Shown: positions 1 through 8,957, counted from the stretch's first letter. The stretch is DNA of 64,000 bases from Microbacterium laevaniformans (GCF_016907555.1 NZ_JAFBCE010000001.1:1860001-1924000), one strand, 5' to 3'. Notes: generated from the sequence alone by a model not told the origin. Numbers and translations: made by a program.

Positions 1-761
1 AGCGCCATCAGGTCGGCGGCGAACACCGCGTCGGTGCCGAGCTGACTCTCGATCGAGAGGGCGGCGGTGATGTCGGCGACGGTGAGCAGATTGTCGAGGT
101 CGCAGAGGGCGAGAGTGAGCATGCCGAGCATGCCGTCGGTGCCGTTGATGAGGGCGAGCCCCTCCTTCTCCTCCAGCACGAGGGGCGCGATGCCGGCGTC
201 GGCGAGGGCGTTGGATGCCGCCACGAGCGCGCCCGTGCGATCGCGCACCTCCCCTTCGCCGAGGGCCGCCAGCGCGAGGTGCGAAAGAGGGGCGAGATCG
301 CCGGAGCATCCGAGCGAGCCGTACTCCCGCACGATCGGGGTGATGCCGGCGTTGAGCATCGCGGCGTAGGTCTCGACGACGACCGGGCGCACGCCCGTGT
401 GTCCGGTCGCGAGAGTCTGCAGGCGCAGCAGGTGCAGGGCGCGCACGACTTCGCGTTCCACCTCCGCCCCGGTGCCGGCCGCGTGGGAGCGGATGAGGCT
501 CGCCTGCAGCTGACGGCGTCGCTCCGGCGCGATGAAGGTCGTCGCCAGCGCGCCGAAGCCGGTCGAGATGCCGTAGTGCGGCTCCGGGTCGTCGGCCAGG
601 CGCTCGATGAGCTCCCGCGCCGCGCCGATCCGCGTCCAGGCGTCGGCGGCGATCTCGACCGCGGCGCCGTGGCGGGCCACGGCGACGACCTCAGCGGGTG
701 TCAGTGGGCGCGCGCCGACGAGGACGTGATCGGCAAGGGTCGAAGCGGCGACGGTGGTCAT
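1..761 (-). CDS. hutH: histidine ammonia-lyase HutH, 3' end outside window
   Basis: This enzyme deaminates L-histidine to urocanate, the first step of histidine degradation in the cytoplasm. The minus strand reads about 253 residues from an ATG at 761. The family's GSLGCSGDLAPLSH block is present; the central Cys-Ser-Gly triad is the one that cyclises to the MIO electrophile. CSG in place of ASG is allowed in the family pattern and is, from memory, common in actinobacteria. The motifs YGISTGFG and INGTDGM also match. The gene is divergent from the IclR regulator at 820, with about 58 bp between, so that regulator probably controls it. The C-terminal half lies beyond base 1. Confidence 0.93.
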   Translation of the reverse strand, partial: MTTVAASTLADHVLVGARPLTPAEVVAVARHGAAVEIAADAWTRIGAARELIERLADDPEPHYGISTGFGALATTFIAPERRRQLQASLIRSHAAGTGAEVEREVVRALHLLRLQTLATGHTGVRPVVVETYAAMLNAGITPIVREYGSLGCSGDLAPLSHLALAALGEGEVRDRTGALVAASNALADAGIAPLVLEEKEGLALINGTDGMLGMLTLALCDLDNLLTVADITAALSIESQLGTDAVFAADLMA

Positions 762-819
762 GTCCCGATTCCATCCCGGTTCTGCCCCCGCGGCCACACG
801 AGCGTGGCATTCTGTGTCT

Positions 820-1611
820 GTGATCCCAGACAACACCGGCGATGCGGGTTCGTCGCCGGCCCCCGCGCAAGTCCCCGCCACAGATCAGACGCTGCGGATC
901 CTCTCCTACCTCGCACGCCAGCGCGGACCGGTCGCCGCGCGGACGATCTCCGACAGTCTCGGCATCCCCCGCTCCAGCGTCTACCACCTGCTGGCGGCGA
1001 TGGCGGCGCACGGATTCGTGGTGCATCTGCCCGACGATCGGCGCTGGGGGCTGGGGACGGCCGCGTTCGAGCTGGCCGGCGGCTACGCCCGCCAGCAGCC
1101 TCTCGCTCGTCTCGGCCGGCCGCTCGTGGCGGGCCTGTCGGACCGTGTCGGCGAGAGTGCGCATCTGGCGGTCATGACCGGCCGCGACGTCCTCTACATC
1201 GTCGAGGAGCGCGCGCCGCGCCGCCCTGCGCTCGTCACGGACGTGGGTGTGCGGCTGCCGGCTCACCTCACGGCGACGGGACGAGCGATGCTCGCCGCTC
1301 TGCCGCGCGAGCAGGTGCGCGCGCTCTACCCGGATGCCGCGGCCTTCGCCGACCGCACGGGTCGCGGATCGCGGCGCCCCGCCGAGCTTCGCGAGCTGCT
1401 CGTGCGCACGCGTGCCGACGGCTTCGCGAGCGAGGACGGGGAGGTGACGCTGGAGTTCCGCTCGGTCGCCGTGGCGGTGCGGGACCATGCCGGCTGGCCG
1501 GTCGCGGCGATCGCCCTCACCTGGCCGGCGGGGTCGGCGCTGCGGAAGGACGCGCTCGTCGCCGACATCCGCGCGGCCGCCGACGAACTGCGTCGGCGGC
1601 TGTACGGCTGA
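820..1611 (+). CDS. IclR-family transcriptional regulator, probably of hut genes
   Basis: An N-terminal winged helix (TLRILSYLARQRGPVAARTI, then SSVYHLLAAM) is followed by the IclR effector domain (LPAHLTATGRAMLAALP, ADGFASEDGEVT). The length, about 263 aa, is usual. GTG at 820 is chosen because the text before it lacks family similarity and earlier starts would run into the hutH start; GTG 814 is equally possible. Divergent placement next to hutH suggests a histidine-utilisation repressor responding to urocanate or a related ligand. That role is inferred from position only. Confidence 0.85.
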   Translation: MIPDNTGDAGSSPAPAQVPATDQTLRILSYLARQRGPVAARTISDSLGIPRSSVYHLLAAMAAHGFVVHLPDDRRWGLGTAAFELAGGYARQQPLARLGRPLVAGLSDRVGESAHLAVMTGRDVLYIVEERAPRRPALVTDVGVRLPAHLTATGRAMLAALPREQVRALYPDAAAFADRTGRGSRRPAELRELLVRTRADGFASEDGEVTLEFRSVAVAVRDHAGWPVAAIALTWPAGSALRKDALVADIRAAADELRRRLYG

Positions 1612-1629
1612 GGCCGCGCCCGGCCGCGC

Positions 1630-2106
1630 TCAGTCCACGGCGCTCACGGTGCCGCCGGTGAGGCGGACGAGCTCGTCGAAGGTGAGCGGGAAGACGGTGT
1701 GCGGTGTGCCGCCGGCCGCCCAGATCTCGTCGAATGCCGCGAGCGCCTCGTCCACCACCGTGGTCAGCGGGGCGGGGTGGCCGGTGGGCGCCACGCCGCC
1801 GATCGCCTGGCCGGTCGCGGCGCGCACCTCATCCGGCGAGGCCCGCACGATGCTGCGCCGGCCGAGGCGCTGGGCGAGAGCCGCCGTGTCCACGCGGTGC
1901 GCCCCGCTCGTCATCACGAGCAACGGCTCGCCGTCGGACATGAAGACGAGACTGTTCGCGATGGCCCCGACCTCGACGCCGAGCGCGGCAGCGGCGAGCG
2001 CCGCCGTCGATGCGGCATCCGGAAGCGTGATGATCTCCCCCGACACTCCGGCGGAGCGAAGGGCCTCGTGGACGATGCGACTGCGCGGCGACAGGTTCTC
2101 GGTCAT
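1630..2106 (-). CDS. YbaK/EbsC-family aminoacyl-tRNA deacylase
   Basis: A 158-aa single-domain protein of the YbaK/ProX editing family, which hydrolyses mischarged aminoacyl-tRNA such as Cys-tRNA(Pro). Visible signatures are ANSLVFMSDGEPLLVMTSG near the middle, followed by a GGVAPTGH loop and a TPHTVFPLTFDELVRLTGG tail. The gene is convergent with the IclR gene (19 bp apart) and divergent from the P-type ATPase. The exact tRNA substrate cannot be told from sequence. Confidence 0.85.
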   Translation of the reverse strand: MTENLSPRSRIVHEALRSAGVSGEIITLPDAASTAALAAAALGVEVGAIANSLVFMSDGEPLLVMTSGAHRVDTAALAQRLGRRSIVRASPDEVRAATGQAIGGVAPTGHPAPLTTVVDEALAAFDEIWAAGGTPHTVFPLTFDELVRLTGGTVSAVD

Positions 2107-2211
2107 GTCGCCAGCCTAGGGCGGACCGTCCCGCGAACGTCGCCGACATCGTCCAGGCAAGGCAATCCAGCCTTACTGGCGGACCCGCGGTACGAGGAGA
2201 ATACTGGGGGC

Positions 2212-4122
2212 ATGCGCCGCATCGTCGCCGCCCTCGGGCGGTATCCCGTGATCACCGCGACCGTCATCGTGGGCATCGTCGCCGCTGCACTGGTCGGCGC
2301 GGGGCAGGGCGGGTGGGCGACCGCGATCACCACCGCCTACGTCTCGGCGATCGTCGTCTGGACGATCATCGGCATGGTCCGCGACGTGATGCGTGGTCAT
2401 GTCGGACTCGACGTGCTCGCCGTCGTCGCGATGGTCGCGACCCTCGCTGTCGGCGAGACGATCGCGGCGCTGATCATCGTGCTCATGCTCTCCGGCGGCG
2501 AGGCGCTCGAAGACTACGCGGGCCGTCGCGCGACGCGCGAGCTGACGGCGCTGCTGGATCGCGCACCGCAGATCGCGCACGTGCGCCGTCCGGGCGCCGG
2601 TGACGAGACCCGGGACCTTCCCGCCGACGAGGTCGCCGTCGGCGACGAGCTTCTCGTGCGGCCGGCCGAGGTCGTTCCGGTGGACGGCACCCTCCTGTCG
2701 GAGGAGGCGAGCTTCGACGAGTCGTCGCTGACCGGCGAGAGCATGCCGGTCACGCGTACCGCCGGCCAGACCGTGCTCTCGGGTGCCGTCAACGGATCGC
2801 GGGCGATCCGCGTGCGCGCTCTCCGGCGCAGCGCCGACAGCCAGTATCAGCAGATCATCGCCCTCGTGCGTGCCGCGCAGGAATCGCGCGCTCCGATGGT
2901 GCGCCTGGCCGACCGATTCGCGATCCCCTTCACGGCGGTCTCGCTCGCCATCGCCGGAGCGGCCTGGGGACTGTCGGGCGACTCCGTCCGGTTCGCGGAG
3001 GTCCTCGTGCTGGCCACACCCTGCCCGCTGCTGATCGCGGCACCGGTCGCCTTCCTCGGCGGCATCTCGCGCGCGGCGAAGGCCGGCATCATCGTCAAGG
3101 GAGGCGCCGTCATCGAGCAGCTGGCACGCGCGCGCTCCGCCGCCTTCGACAAGACCGGAACCCTGACCCAGGGCCGGCCCGTGCTGGTCGATGTGCGCCC
3201 CGCACCCGGGATCGATCCCGAACGGCTGCTGACGTGGGCGGCGTCGGCCGAGCAGTACTCCGCCCATGTGCTGGCCGACGGCATCCGCCACGCCGCGTCT
3301 GCGCGCGGCATCGTGGTGGAGCCGGCCGACGACGCGCACGAGGAAGCGACCAACGGGGTGACCGCCGTGATCGGCGGACGGCGCGTGGTGGTCGGAAAGC
3401 CGGCCTACGTCGCGTCGCTCGCACCCGACACCACGCTCACCGCGCTGGATGCGGGTCAGGCGGCCGCGTACGTGGCCGTCGACGGCCGCTTCGCCGGAGC
3501 CCTCGTCCTCGCCGACGGCGTACGGCCCGAGTCGCGTGCCGTCGTGCGCTGGTTGCGCGGACACGGCGTGGAACGCGTCACGATGCTCACCGGCGACGCC
3601 CGGCCCACCGCCGACGCCGTGGCGGGGTCGGTGGGGGTCGACGAGGTGCACGCCGACCTGCTGCCCGCCGAGAAGGTGCATCTGGCCGCGATGATGACGC
3701 CGCGCCCCGTGCTCATGGTCGGCGACGGCGTCAACGATGCGCCGGTGCTCGCCGCCGCCGACATCGGCATCGCGATGGGCGCACGGGGAGCCACCGCCGC
3801 CGGCGACGCGGCGGACGCCGTCGTGCTGAAGGATTCGCTGACGAAGGTGGCCGAGGCGGTCGCGATCGGTCGCGACACACTGCGCGTGGCCTACGTCGCC
3901 ATCTGGATCGGCATCGCCCTCTGCGTCGCGGCTATGCTGCTCGCGACGACCGGGCTGGTGCCCGCCGTCCTCGGTGCGCTCGGACAGGAAGTGATCGATC
4001 TGGCGACCATCCTGTACGCGCTGCGCGCACTGCGCGGGCGTCGGTTCGATCTCTCCGACCCCGGCACCGACGTCGCACACACGGCCGCACCCCCGCGATC
4101 GGTGCCCGTGGAGGCACAATAG
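2212..4122 (+). CDS. heavy-metal P-type ATPase with TPC motif and no HP dipeptide
   Basis: A 636-aa integral membrane ion pump. It shows the actuator TGES loop, DKTGTLTQG phosphorylation site, MLTGDA and GDGVNDAP hinge, and ends without a C-terminal extension. The membrane metal-site motif is TPCPLL rather than CPC or SPC, there is no N-terminal metal-binding domain, and the usual SEHPLA element reads SAHVLA, so the Pro of the HP dipeptide is missing. The first ATG after the intergenic region is at 2212. A strong hairpin ends the unit. The metal is unknown; TPC pumps form a small poorly studied P1B group. Confidence 0.88.
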   Translation: MRRIVAALGRYPVITATVIVGIVAAALVGAGQGGWATAITTAYVSAIVVWTIIGMVRDVMRGHVGLDVLAVVAMVATLAVGETIAALIIVLMLSGGEALEDYAGRRATRELTALLDRAPQIAHVRRPGAGDETRDLPADEVAVGDELLVRPAEVVPVDGTLLSEEASFDESSLTGESMPVTRTAGQTVLSGAVNGSRAIRVRALRRSADSQYQQIIALVRAAQESRAPMVRLADRFAIPFTAVSLAIAGAAWGLSGDSVRFAEVLVLATPCPLLIAAPVAFLGGISRAAKAGIIVKGGAVIEQLARARSAAFDKTGTLTQGRPVLVDVRPAPGIDPERLLTWAASAEQYSAHVLADGIRHAASARGIVVEPADDAHEEATNGVTAVIGGRRVVVGKPAYVASLAPDTTLTALDAGQAAAYVAVDGRFAGALVLADGVRPESRAVVRWLRGHGVERVTMLTGDARPTADAVAGSVGVDEVHADLLPAEKVHLAAMMTPRPVLMVGDGVNDAPVLAAADIGIAMGARGATAAGDAADAVVLKDSLTKVAEAVAIGRDTLRVAYVAIWIGIALCVAAMLLATTGLVPAVLGALGQEVIDLATILYALRALRGRRFDLSDPGTDVAHTAAPPRSVPVEAQ

Positions 4123-4123
4123 G

Positions 4124-4153
4124 GGTGGATGCCGCAACGCCGCGGCATCCACC
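4124..4153 (+). terminator. hairpin terminator after the P-type ATPase
   Basis: A perfect 12-bp stem (GGTGGATGCCGC paired with GCGGCATCCACC) with a 6-base loop lies two bases past the stop codon of the ATPase. There is no long T run, as is usual in high-GC actinobacteria. Confidence 0.6.
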
Positions 4154-4189
4154 GAGCACCGCCCACAAGGCCCGCCGAAAGAGGATGCG

Positions 4190-4573
4190 ATGACGCACAC
4201 CCTGCCCCTGCCCGATTTCTCCCACGAGCGCGTGGAGGTGACGACGGGCCCGCGCAGCGGACTGCTCATCACCGTCGCCCTGCACTCCTCGACGCTCGGG
4301 CCCGCCCTCGGCGGCGCCCGAATGTGGACCTACCCGCACTGGAGCGACGCCGTCGGCGACGCCCTGCGGCTGTCGGCGGCGATGACGCTCAAGAACGCCG
4401 CGGCCGGGCTGGACGCCGGCGGCGGCAAATCCGTGATCTGTCTGCCGCCGGGAACGACGCTCGATGCCGATCGCCGGCGTGCGGCGTACCTCGACCTCGG
4501 CGACGCCGTCGACCGTTTCGGCGGCGGGGTCGGTTCAACTGGCGAGAGCCGATTCCTTGGCGAGTCGGCGTAG
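4190..4573 (+). pseudogene. Glu/Leu/Phe/Val dehydrogenase, N-terminal fragment
   Basis: The first ~113 residues match the dimerisation/substrate domain of leucine-type amino acid dehydrogenases: LGPALGGARMW, then SAAMTLKNAAAGLDAGGGKSVI with the substrate-binding Gly-rich loop and catalytic Lys. Similarity stops at FGGG, near base 4530. The frame then reads through foreign sequence to a stop at 4571-4573. The NAD-binding half was not found anywhere in the window. The break marks the left edge of accessory block 1, and the product would be inactive. Confidence 0.8.
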
Positions 4574-4693
4574 CGCGGACAGGGGGGCGTCTCCGAGAAC
4601 GACGCCGGCGGTCACCGCCTCCGCCCGCGATTCCTCGTCGTCAATGGCGAGAATCACGTCGCCGTCGGGCTCCGATGCTGGGGCTGAGTTCAC
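4535..4693 (-). CDS. unrecognised 52-residue reading frame at island edge
   Basis: A short minus-strand frame from GTG 4693 encodes an acidic helical stretch (DGDVILAIDDEESRAEAVTA...LSALRRLAKESALAS). Its composition looks coding rather than random, and the frame stays open further upstream (HAAIRRNLPVNS). It may be the end of a longer lost gene, such as a small antitoxin-like protein, but I recognise no family. It lies just inside the point where the dehydrogenase is broken. Confidence 0.3.
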   Translation of the reverse strand: MNSAPASEPDGDVILAIDDEESRAEAVTAGVVLGDAPLSALRRLAKESALAS

Positions 4694-4717
4694 TGGCAGA
4701 TTCCGGCGTATGGCTGC

Positions 4718-4870
4718 GTGAAAGTGGTCGTGGTTCAGGGGAGCGGGACAGCGATCTTGTACTCGGAGTTCGGCCGGAAGCCAGTGCGGCCTGGTGATGT
4801 GGTAGTGCTGCTCCGAACACGCTTTGCAGGTCGGAGCACCGGCATCAGGGTGACGACGGTGCGGGGCGCC
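4718..4870 (+). pseudogene. remnant of an AraC/cupin-type regulator
   Basis: The frame from 4718 reads MKVVVVQGSGTAILYSEFG, then KPVRPGDVVVL. This resembles the cupin part of AraC-like proteins that I associate with actinobacterial integrative elements. After that the match continues only in another frame (APNTLCRSEHRH), implying a frameshift. No DNA-binding part follows. Family assignment is from memory of the pattern and is tentative. Confidence 0.35.
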
Positions 4871-4936
4871 GCCACCGGCCGACGATCCACAGCGTGGGCG
4901 GTGCTAACGGGCGCTGACGGCATGCCCCGCCGTCGC

Positions 4937-6256
4937 TCACGGCGTGGGCTCAGGTCCGGTGTCCGGTGATGGTGCTGAAGCTTCAGTGGGTGTGCTGCTT
5001 GGCCGGCGGGTTTCTCGGTGACGCCAGTTCGCTGGGATGGCGGCTTCGAGGACATCGTCGATAGTGATGACGCCAAGGATGTGGTCGCGGTCGTCGACGA
5101 CGGGCATGGTGAGGAGGTTGAAGTCGGCCATGCGTCGGGTGATGTCGATGAGGTCCTCGTCGGGTCGGGCGCGGACGGGATCTGGTTCGGCCGCGTCAGA
5201 GAGAGCGAGCGCGGGGTCAGTTTGGAGGGCTTGGACCAGGCTGAGGGCGCCAACGAGTTGGCCGTCCTGGTTGGTGCTGTAGAGGGTGGTGAGCGCCTCA
5301 GGGTGCTGCGTGGAGAGGGCGCGGAGCCGCTCGAGGGTGTGGGCGATGGTGTCGTGTTCGTCGGCGGCGAGGTACTCGACGCCCATGAGCCCGCCTGCGG
5401 TGAGGCTGTTGTAGCCGAGCAGCGTGGTCACCTTGGTCCGCTGTGGGTCAGGCAGGAGGTCCAGGACCAGCTGGCGTTTGTGCTGAGGGAGGACCATGAG
5501 CGCGTCGGCTGCGTCGTCGGCTCGCATTCGGGCCAAGAGCTTGGCGACCTGCTCATCAGGCCGCGTCCGCAGTAGCGCCACTTGCTGGTCGTCGTCGAGT
5601 TCGCCAAAGACGTCGGCTTCGAGCTCGGGATCGGTGTGGACGTGGGCGAGCAGCACGTCTTGTTCGTCTCCGGAGGCGTCCTCGATGAGGTCGGCGATCT
5701 GGGCTGGCCTGAGACGGTGGAGCCGACCGAACGGTGAGCGGACGAAGACCAGGTCCTGCCCGGTGATGAGGGTTTCGAAGGAGCGCCAGTCGCGGATGGG
5801 GTGATGCTCCGGGTTGCCGCCGAGGTGAATCAGGCGACGCTTGTGCACGTCCAAGCCCCGGACGATCCAGCTACCGTCGGCGGTGTGTGCCAGCTGTGCG
5901 TCGTAGGCGCGGACTAGGGCCGCACGGTCGATGTCGATGAGTCGATGCCCGAGGATGTCGGCGAGGAGCAACACTTCCCCATGGCGTCGTTCAAAGGGAC
6001 GCAGATCTAGCTCGGCGCTACGCAGCTCGACGCGGTGTGCGTCGATGTCGGCAATGCGGGCGAGGGGGACAAAGACGGTAGTCGACCCGACCCTGGCGGC
6101 GAAGCCGACCAGGATGGGGTAATCGTCACCACGCAGTGTGACGATGGCGTCGGCGATCCGGCCGACGCGCTGTCCCTTTGCATCGAGAACGGCGTGCTTG
6201 AGCAAATGGGACAACAGGACGGGTGAACCGCCCCCTGGGTTGGTCGTGGTGGTCAT
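4937..6256 (-). CDS. soluble PRC-barrel/MgtE-N/CBS protein, Mg/Mn sensor-like
   Basis: A 439-aa protein with no membrane segments. Residues ~1-90 look like a PRC-barrel (DAKGQRVGRIADAIV); ~200-300 match the MgtE N-terminal helical domain (ADLIEDASGDEQDVLLAHV, EQVAKLLARMRADDAADAL); ~310-425 form a CBS pair (DGQLVGALSLVQAL and HILGVITIDDVLEAAIP). In MgtE these domains sense cytosolic Mg2+ and gate the pore; here the pore is absent. The gene lies 75 bp after the NRAMP-like transporter in the same direction, so it probably regulates that transporter as a separate subunit. That role is inferred. Confidence 0.82.
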   Translation of the reverse strand: MTTTTNPGGGSPVLLSHLLKHAVLDAKGQRVGRIADAIVTLRGDDYPILVGFAARVGSTTVFVPLARIADIDAHRVELRSAELDLRPFERRHGEVLLLADILGHRLIDIDRAALVRAYDAQLAHTADGSWIVRGLDVHKRRLIHLGGNPEHHPIRDWRSFETLITGQDLVFVRSPFGRLHRLRPAQIADLIEDASGDEQDVLLAHVHTDPELEADVFGELDDDQQVALLRTRPDEQVAKLLARMRADDAADALMVLPQHKRQLVLDLLPDPQRTKVTTLLGYNSLTAGGLMGVEYLAADEHDTIAHTLERLRALSTQHPEALTTLYSTNQDGQLVGALSLVQALQTDPALALSDAAEPDPVRARPDEDLIDITRRMADFNLLTMPVVDDRDHILGVITIDDVLEAAIPANWRHRETRRPSSTPTEASAPSPDTGPEPTP

Positions 6257-6331
6257 GGTCGGCTCCTTACTGGGTCTGGCGTGATTCGAGAGAGGAACGA
6301 TCTAGGGCAGCGGGTGGTCGGGTCGAGAGGC

Positions 6332-7978
6332 TCATCCACCGAGGGCGATCTGGATGACGCGCACGATGACCAGGGCCATCGCGATCAGCAGGTAGCCGCG
6401 AAGCACGCTGAGCCCAACCCGGCGTGTCAGGGACAGCTCCGGACGGCGCAGCAACGCCAGCGGGGGCATCCGCCAACTCGATCGCTGGGAGCGATCAATG
6501 ATGGGTTGCGGCGAGGGGTGTGCCCGGCGGTAGGCGAACATGATCACCGCGGCGACAATGCAGAGGGCGCTGCCCCCGCCGAGAATGATCAGGATCGTGG
6601 TCGAGTCGATCGAGGGGAACAGCACGGAGGCGGTCAGCACGATGGAGAGCATCACGAGAACGGCGATGACGACCGAGGTGAACAGGTTGACCCAGCGTCC
6701 ATTGACCCAAGGGCCGAGGACTTCGCGGTCGTTGCAGAGCAGAAGCAGGAAAACGGTCGCCGAGGGCAGTAGAACCCCCGCCAGCGTCTGCACCCCTTCG
6801 GTGAGCAGGCCCAGCGGAGTACCCGGGATGAGCACGAGTGCGGCCGAGCCGATCAGCAGTGCGATGAACACCGCGTAGAAGCCCTTGGCCTCCCAGGGCT
6901 TGCGGTGCAGAGAGTGCTTCATGCCGAGCACGTCCCCGACCGCGTACGAGGTCGACAGGCCCACCGCGGCCGCACCGATGGTCGAGGCGTCAATCAACGC
7001 GATGGCGAACAGCACCCCCGCAGCCTTGCCGATGTAGGTCTCCAGGCCGGTGGCGACGCCAGCCGCGTCGGTGAAATTGCCTGCCTCGGGGCTTCCGGCA
7101 AATGCGGCAGCGGTGAAGGCCATCATCGCGGACGCGCCGATGATGACGATCGCGATACCGATCCACAGATCGACCTTCTCGTACTTCATGAAGCGTGGCG
7201 TGATGCGCTTGTCGATCACATACGACTGCTGGAAGAACAGCTGCCACGGCGCGACTGTGGTGCCCACGATGGCGATGATCAGTAGCATGACCGTCGACAG
7301 CTCCGCGCCCGGCGGCATTCCCGGTACGACGAAGTTGGTTCCGATGCTCGCCCAGTCCGGGTGCGACATGAAGAAGATCGGGACCAGCAGCAGTGAGCCG
7401 ACGACCAGAATCATGCAGAATCGCTCGAAGCGCCGCAGTGACCCGGTGCTGGCCGCGGCGATCACGACCAGTGCCGCGACGATCACGCCAGGCACCTTCG
7501 GGATCCCGAGATAGGCCAGCCCCAGGCTGATACCGACGAACTCGGTGACGATGGTCAGGGCGTTCAGCAAGAACAGGTCGATGACGCTGAACGCGCCCCA
7601 GAACTTTCCGAACCGCTCCAAGATGAGCCGCGCGTGCCCGACTCCGGTGACCGCGCCCAGGCGCAGCACCATCTCCTGGTTGACGTAGATCACCGGGATC
7701 AGGAGCAGCAACGTCCACAGCAGGCTCGTCCCGTAGTTCTGACCGGCCTGGGTATAGGTGCCGAACGCGCCCGCGTCGTTGTCACCAACCATCACGATCA
7801 GACCTGGCCCGACGATTGCCAGCAGCGTGCGCAGCTTCCTGGAGAACCGCGTGCGGGGAGCGTCGTCTCCGACCGCGATGGTGCCGAATGCGCCTTGGAT
7901 GTCTCCGACGTGCGCGGAATCGAGAACCGCAAGCTGCGTGGGCGCTGCGCCCTCACTGGGCGTGGTGTTGTTGGTCAT
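6332..7978 (-). CDS. NRAMP-like divalent metal transporter (NRMT type)
   Basis: A 548-aa membrane protein with about 11-12 hydrophobic helices. The helix-1 metal site, DPGN in classical NRAMP Mn/Fe transporters, reads DNDAG at residues 66-70, a replacement associated with the NRAMP-related Mg2+/Mn2+ transporters. YTQAGQNYG and VAPWQLFFQQSYVIDKRI are also family blocks. ATG at 7978 is preceded by GGAGGTGG on the minus strand. It is transcribed from an unusually long leader and shares an operon with the MgtE-N/CBS protein. Mg2+ or Mn2+ import is the likely role. Confidence 0.88.
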   Translation of the reverse strand: MTNNTTPSEGAAPTQLAVLDSAHVGDIQGAFGTIAVGDDAPRTRFSRKLRTLLAIVGPGLIVMVGDNDAGAFGTYTQAGQNYGTSLLWTLLLLIPVIYVNQEMVLRLGAVTGVGHARLILERFGKFWGAFSVIDLFLLNALTIVTEFVGISLGLAYLGIPKVPGVIVAALVVIAAASTGSLRRFERFCMILVVGSLLLVPIFFMSHPDWASIGTNFVVPGMPPGAELSTVMLLIIAIVGTTVAPWQLFFQQSYVIDKRITPRFMKYEKVDLWIGIAIVIIGASAMMAFTAAAFAGSPEAGNFTDAAGVATGLETYIGKAAGVLFAIALIDASTIGAAAVGLSTSYAVGDVLGMKHSLHRKPWEAKGFYAVFIALLIGSAALVLIPGTPLGLLTEGVQTLAGVLLPSATVFLLLLCNDREVLGPWVNGRWVNLFTSVVIAVLVMLSIVLTASVLFPSIDSTTILIILGGGSALCIVAAVIMFAYRRAHPSPQPIIDRSQRSSWRMPPLALLRRPELSLTRRVGLSVLRGYLLIAMALVIVRVIQIALGG

Positions 7979-8445
7979 GGCTAACCACCTCCTCCGAAGA
8001 GACTTCGGGGTAAGAGGGACAGAAATGGATCCGCGCGCTCCGCGCAGACCTGACAAAGAGAAGTGAGGGCAAGACGGCACCGCGGCACCCGCTTGGGGCT
8101 CACTAAGGGGGCTCTCGGACCACGGTGACGCCGTACGTCGACCAATGACCCGGATCAGGAGGGCAGTCACGCCCCCGGGGGTTCCGGCACTGCCTCAGAC
8201 GACAGTGCGTCGGAGGGTGAACCGGCTGGGACTATGAGCGTCCGAACTCATCGCCAGTCACCTCCTCACGACCGCGGGCAACCCCGCACAGCTGCTCACT
8301 CTAGATACATTCAACGACTTGCGCAAGTGGGCTAGCACGAACCCGGCGCCCTGGCGACACAGGTCGGGAGTTCGGCGCGTCGCCCCGACGCGCCCGCGAG
8401 CGAAGCAGACTCTGTAGACCGGGCCGTGACGCGGTTGAATGGTGG
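7979..8445. promoter_or_regulatory. 467-bp divergent control region with palindromic operator
   Basis: No gene is seen between the NRAMP-like gene and the divergent ArsR gene. A perfect 12-bp palindrome, ACTTGCGCAAGT, sits at 8317-8328, placed to control both. The remaining ~330 bases would form a long leader for the transporter with several GC-rich pairing segments (for example near 8170-8215), so a metal-responsive RNA element is possible. I could not match the M-box or yybP-ykoY consensus here. Confidence 0.5.
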
Positions 8446-8916
8446 GTGAACGACGCGACTGAGTGGAAGTGGGCACGCACGATGACCAAGGCAACCTCCC
8501 GACCGTCCGCACCGTCGAGACAGGCGAAGGCTCCCCCAGTTGAACAGGGTGAGCAGATCACCCTCGCCCAATTGGACGCCGCGGCCGCGACCTTCGACAT
8601 GCTCTCTGTTCCGGGACGGCTGCATCTGGTCTGGCTGCTGTCCAGCGGCGAGTACGACGTCACCACTCTCGCCAAACTGACCAACGCCAATGCGCCGGCC
8701 GCCAGCCAACAACTGGCCAAACTGCGCGCCGCCGGTATCGTGAGCGCTGTCCGCGACGGACGGCGGCAGCTCTATCGCGTCGATGACCCGCACATCATCG
8801 CCGTGATCAGGCAGATGTTCAGCCACATCGCTCCCGATGGAACGCTCGCCCCCGACGGCTCACCCGACGAACAGCACTCCGCTCGCCGGCCTCGGTTCGG
8901 GCAGACATTGTCCTGA
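8446..8916 (+). CDS. ArsR-family winged-helix regulator
   Basis: A 156-aa protein (from GTG 8446; ATG 8482 is an alternative giving 144 aa). The core helix-turn-helix is clear: LSVPGRLHLVWLLSSGEYDV, then NAPAASQQLAKLRAAGIV and GRRQLYRVDDPHI. No cysteine pair is present; the C-terminal tail is His-containing and could hold a metal. It is divergent from the NRAMP-like gene, and the same palindrome core recurs upstream of the next gene at 9657-9666. It is probably the metal-sensing repressor of both units. Confidence 0.8.
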   Translation: MNDATEWKWARTMTKATSRPSAPSRQAKAPPVEQGEQITLAQLDAAAATFDMLSVPGRLHLVWLLSSGEYDVTTLAKLTNANAPAASQQLAKLRAAGIVSAVRDGRRQLYRVDDPHIIAVIRQMFSHIAPDGTLAPDGSPDEQHSARRPRFGQTLS

Positions 8917-8957
8917 GCGGGGGTGCCGCTAGGGTCGTATGTGGGATCCGTGACCTC

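Noticed and set aside
300..320. CSG instead of ASG in the HutH MIO site as a possible mutation
   Set aside because: The family pattern accepts Ser, Ala or Cys at this place and CSG is, as I recall, common in actinobacterial enzymes.
2173..4272. 699-codon minus-strand frame opposite the first P-ATPase
   Set aside because: His/Arg-rich shadow; the plus strand has all P-type ATPase motifs.
4535..4720. GTTCA/CTGGC/GATTCC words near the left edge of block 1 as ends of the same transposon family
   Set aside because: The similarity to the 39894/63840 ends is short and not flanked by a duplication.
7979..8290. M-box or yybP-ykoY riboswitch before the NRAMP-like gene
   Set aside because: The conserved words of neither family could be found; kept only as a possible unknown leader.
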